NCBI GenBank assembly: GCA_035528035.1
Contig: DATKZI010000014.1
Coordinates: 248,001 to 312,000, forward strand
DNA length: 64,000 nt
Direction: 5' to 3'
From: JABLTI01 sp035528035
GTDB lineage: Archaea > Asgardarchaeota > Heimdallarchaeia > JABLTI01
Shown here: piece by piece, positions 61,649 to 64,000 of the stretch
Layout of the letters: each line of letters opens with the position of its first letter
Position numbering within the stretch: the stretch's first letter is position 1
Position numbers and translations under genes: made by a program
Notes under the pieces: model-generated
What the model saw: the letters and a program-made list of their open reading frames with translations, nothing else
Told to the model about the DNA's origin: nothing
The model's database searches: none

Positions 61649-62533
61649 TCAAAGTTTCTTTTCATAAAAGTTAATTTCACCAACTAAAGAAAAGCCAGCT
61701 TCTGCAAAATCCTTTATCCAATCAAAATTTTCAGGAGCAAAGAATAATTCAAGAATTTCATATTTTGCATTTTTTGCCAATTTTACAACTTGTGAAACAT
61801 ATGATTTGAGATATTTCAAATCTGGAGTAGGTGCTCTAAAAGCGAGCGTATTAGGTTTATTGGATTTAGTTACTAAACCTCGAGAAACGATCTTTCCTTC
61901 TTGTCGCAAAATTAAATAGCTAAATACTATTTTATTTTCATCCTTATTGATTGCATCAATATTATTGTTAGCTTGTTCCTCAGTCATGTTGTAAATTTTC
62001 ATCATAAGGTCTATAGCTTCCTTTCTATCTCGAGCATCATTATAGGGTTCAAATAAGAATTCTGGATCTTCAAGATTTTTAGCGGTAAGGTCAATTACCA
62101 TTCTACAAAATTGAGTTCTACTAAGTTTGTGATTATATTTCTTGGCTTTCTCAATTGTACCCTTCCAATAATAACCAGCTCTTCCATCAACAATTTTTAC
62201 TCCTTTGTTTTTTAGGGTAGAGATAGCTTTTTCATAAAGTAAATCAATAGCTTCTTCATGTCCTGATAGTACTATTGGAAAGTCTAATTCAGCTCTTTTA
62301 ATACCATCATCACCCACAGGTAAAACTTTTGATACCAAAAAACCGATCATTTTATCCTCATGAAAGCAGTAGTGCCTTGTTTCAGGATCAAAACCAGATT
62401 GTGAGTAATTGCGAGCCAATTCATCAGCGGATGATTGGTGAAATGAATCCCAATCTTTTGTTACTTCGAGACCAATTTTCTCTTGGTCAACTTCGAAACC
62501 TTTCTGATAATTCTTTAACTTATACTTTGCCAT
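61649..62533 (-). CDS. two-domain GNAT-family acetyltransferase
   Basis: A 294-residue protein with two GNAT-like halves. In the first (about 20-140) HYCFHEDKMIGFLVSKVL is the central strand pair. In the second, IVFSYLILRQEGKIVSRGLV and a YVSQVVKLAKNAKYEILELFFAPEN stretch mark a further fold unit. The Q/RxxGxA motif is poorly kept in both, so activity is uncertain. It is on the minus strand, separate from the protease gene. Confidence 0.72.
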   Translation of the reverse strand: MAKYKLKNYQKGFEVDQEKIGLEVTKDWDSFHQSSADELARNYSQSGFDPETRHYCFHEDKMIGFLVSKVLPVGDDGIKRAELDFPIVLSGHEEAIDLLYEKAISTLKNKGVKIVDGRAGYYWKGTIEKAKKYNHKLSRTQFCRMVIDLTAKNLEDPEFLFEPYNDARDRKEAIDLMMKIYNMTEEQANNNIDAINKDENKIVFSYLILRQEGKIVSRGLVTKSNKPNTLAFRAPTPDLKYLKSYVSQVVKLAKNAKYEILELFFAPENFDWIKDFAEAGFSLVGEINFYEKKL

Positions 62534-62824
62534 TTTTTTCCCTCGTTTTTTCAGGAAATTATTGAGAAAATTTTCAAAAAAGGGAAATTAAATTCTCAAT
62601 ATTTATGACTTGATTAGACAAAAATAAATTCTTTGACAAATCTAGTTTGAGGTTTTCATTTAAAACAGATAATAAATTTCTGAAAATCAAAGATAGAAGT
62701 AAAAACCAGAACCTTCTTTGGGAAAATTTTTCTTATTAGAAATTCCTTTGATTTCTCAGTCTTTTACAAAATAATAAAAAGTTGAGTAATATTTAATTTT
62801 TAAAAAAGTAGACAGGTTTTTCAC

Positions 62825-63700
62825 ATGGATAATATGAAGTTTTATCGAACAGGAGAATTTCAAGAGGATATTTTAGCGAGAGAGATTGAAGTAGAACCTC
62901 TCAAATGGATAGAGAAAGAGCAATTAAAGAGATTGGATTATTTACTTGGATATATAAAAAGAAATCATCCCGAAAAACTATTGGTATTTGTTGAAAACCT
63001 TAATAATAAATACAAAAATCTATTAACAAATATTGGAAAAGAAGGACAAAAAATTGATTTTGGGATTAACTATAGGGATTTTAGTAATCTACAAGAATTT
63101 CCTATTTTAGCAGAAGGTATTGTAAGTTATATCTTCAAAACTCTGGGTTTAGTTGAAGATTATAAAACTGTGGAAAACAAAACAAAAGTATTAAATTCTG
63201 CATATCTGAAATCATTTCTACATCCTAGATACTTCAATTTAGAAACACTGATAATGATTTTAGAAAGAAAAGAAGCAATCAATTTTTACAAGAAATTTGG
63301 TACGCAATACCTAATAGATACCCAAACTCCTGAAGAACCATTTATAGATTTAGAGACATTATTAGAAAAAAGAATTACCAATAGACAAGAACCACCGTCA
63401 GCTTGGGTAATGTTACATGGAATGCTTGCTGAAGGCAAATATGCCTATAGAAACGATAATTGCCTATGGGTCAATGTTTTACAAGATTTACCTGATAAAG
63501 AAATCAAATATTATGTTTGTTGCTATGGGGATTATCAAGCAGCAAAATCCTATTACAACGAAAATATCATTCTAACTATGGAACATACTATCGCTCAAGG
63601 AGATCCATATTGCTCTCGAGTTTTACATGATACAAGAATAGATTGGGATTTAAGACATCCACCAAAAAAATTCTGGGATGAATTAAAATCAAATAAATAA
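62825..63700 (+). CDS. L-2-amino-thiazoline-4-carboxylic acid hydrolase-like protein
   Basis: A 291-residue protein whose C-terminal third resembles the ATC-hydrolase fold. VCCYGDYQAAKSYYNENI is followed by LTMEHTIAQGDPYCSRVLHDTR and a closing RHPPKKFW stretch, with the paired Cys/His positions of that family. The N-terminal 190 residues are helical and unrecognised. It could be a small-molecule sensor or hydrolase. ATG start; the gene stands alone. Confidence 0.55.
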   Translation: MDNMKFYRTGEFQEDILAREIEVEPLKWIEKEQLKRLDYLLGYIKRNHPEKLLVFVENLNNKYKNLLTNIGKEGQKIDFGINYRDFSNLQEFPILAEGIVSYIFKTLGLVEDYKTVENKTKVLNSAYLKSFLHPRYFNLETLIMILERKEAINFYKKFGTQYLIDTQTPEEPFIDLETLLEKRITNRQEPPSAWVMLHGMLAEGKYAYRNDNCLWVNVLQDLPDKEIKYYVCCYGDYQAAKSYYNENIILTMEHTIAQGDPYCSRVLHDTRIDWDLRHPPKKFWDELKSNK

Positions 63701-63892
63701 AATAATGAAATAATTATAAATTCCAACAATATAGAGAAGAATAGAAAAAAATCATAAATCATTTAAGAAATAATTAATAATCAATCTTTCTGTTTAAATT
63801 AAAGAGAAATTTTTAGTAATCTAAATTTAATCAAGAATAACCAAAAGTGTTTTTGTTCAATATAGGAATAATTCTATAAGAGGGTAATTTTC

Positions 63893-64000
63893 ATGTTTAT
63901 GAAAAAACATATTTCATTTCTGGTTTTGTTTTTAGTGGCTTTTTCACAAGGATTCATAACGCAAACTGATACCAAAAATACGTTGGAAAACAAAGCAAAT
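63893..64000 (+). CDS. secreted or membrane protein, N-terminal part only
   Basis: The frame opens with MFMKKHISF and a strongly hydrophobic LVLFLVAF core, then FSQGF, a typical signal peptide. It runs off the window end after 36 codons. AGAGGGTAA about 7 nt before the ATG acts as SD. The rest of the protein is not visible. Confidence 0.7.
   Translation, partial: MFMKKHISFLVLFLVAFSQGFITQTDTKNTLENKAN

Noticed and set aside
62534..62824. Spacer between the GNAT and thiazoline-hydrolase-like genes
   Set aside because: AT-rich with stop codons in all frames and no convincing hairpin; probably promoter sequence only.

Overview
The window is AT-rich (roughly 30% G+C by eye) and archaeal in character. 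The lineage-informative genes are an aIF1/SUI1 initiation factor, an NFACT-family RqcH/NEMF protein, a RIO1-type atypical kinase, a cupin-type phosphoglucose isomerase, a NucS-like nuclease and an Lrp regulator. Many starts are TTG or GTG behind GGAGG or GGTGA Shine-Dalgarno (SD) sequences. Together with soluble PAS histidine kinases, many zinc-ribbon membrane proteins and an LVIVD/thrombospondin-type-3 surface protein, this fits an Asgard-type archaeon (Heimdall-/Loki-like). That placement is an inference from gene content; no rRNA or tRNA gene was found to anchor it. There is no CRISPR array, no insertion sequence and no phage module.

Layout. 1-5.3 kb: hydrogenase-maturation protease, zinc-ribbon CPBP membrane protease, HAD phosphatase and a soluble PAS histidine kinase. 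5.5-10.7 kb: a four-gene ABC-2 transporter operon followed by an Lrp regulator. 10.7-14.5 kb: M20 amidohydrolase, MFS carrier and alpha/beta hydrolase (minus strand). 14.7-19 kb: FAD glycerol-3-phosphate dehydrogenase and two tandem paralogous amidohydrolases. 19-22.3 kb: two paralogous cation/Ca2+ exchanger-like proteins. 22.5-25 kb: phosphoglucose isomerase, an orphan DppD-type ATPase and a PHP phosphoesterase, then a gene-poor stretch with hairpins (possible small RNA). 25.4-33.8 kb: membrane protein, Nudix hydrolase, two TPR proteins, a 1029-residue surface protein, NucS-like nuclease and DsrE-like protein.

33.9-36.7 kb: the citrate lyase operon citD-citE-citF, without its maturation genes. 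37.3-41 kb: a heterodimeric ABC exporter with one degenerate ATP site; its first gene lacks a normal start codon. 41-45.2 kb: CorA, VOC protein, C69 peptidase (its C-terminal tail is displaced into another frame), Nudix hydrolase and aIF1. 45.3-49.2 kb: RqcH, a membrane protein and a receiver-domain protein fused to a decayed kinase core. 49.4-53.5 kb: three zinc-ribbon/membrane proteins (one broken by an in-frame stop), small unknowns and peroxiredoxin. 53.6-57.1 kb: a membrane-anchored DJ-1-like protein, RIO kinase, a gene-poor stretch with two short ORFs and a methyltransferase. 57.2-63.7 kb: AhpD-like protein, two GNAT proteins, an HxxxDG acyltransferase, a winged-helix regulator, a two-domain aspartic protease behind a duplicated palindrome, and a thiazoline-hydrolase-like protein. 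A truncated secreted protein runs off the end.

The most noteworthy signals are the duplicated 16-bp palindrome next to the aspartic protease/regulator pair, proteins that keep a fold but lose catalytic residues (DJ-1-like, receiver-pseudokinase, alpha/beta hydrolase), the candidate structured RNA at 25.1 kb, and recurring two-sided hairpins between convergent genes. Three genes show reading-frame damage (37.3, 43.84 and 50.31 kb). Real decay and assembly errors cannot be told apart from this sequence alone.
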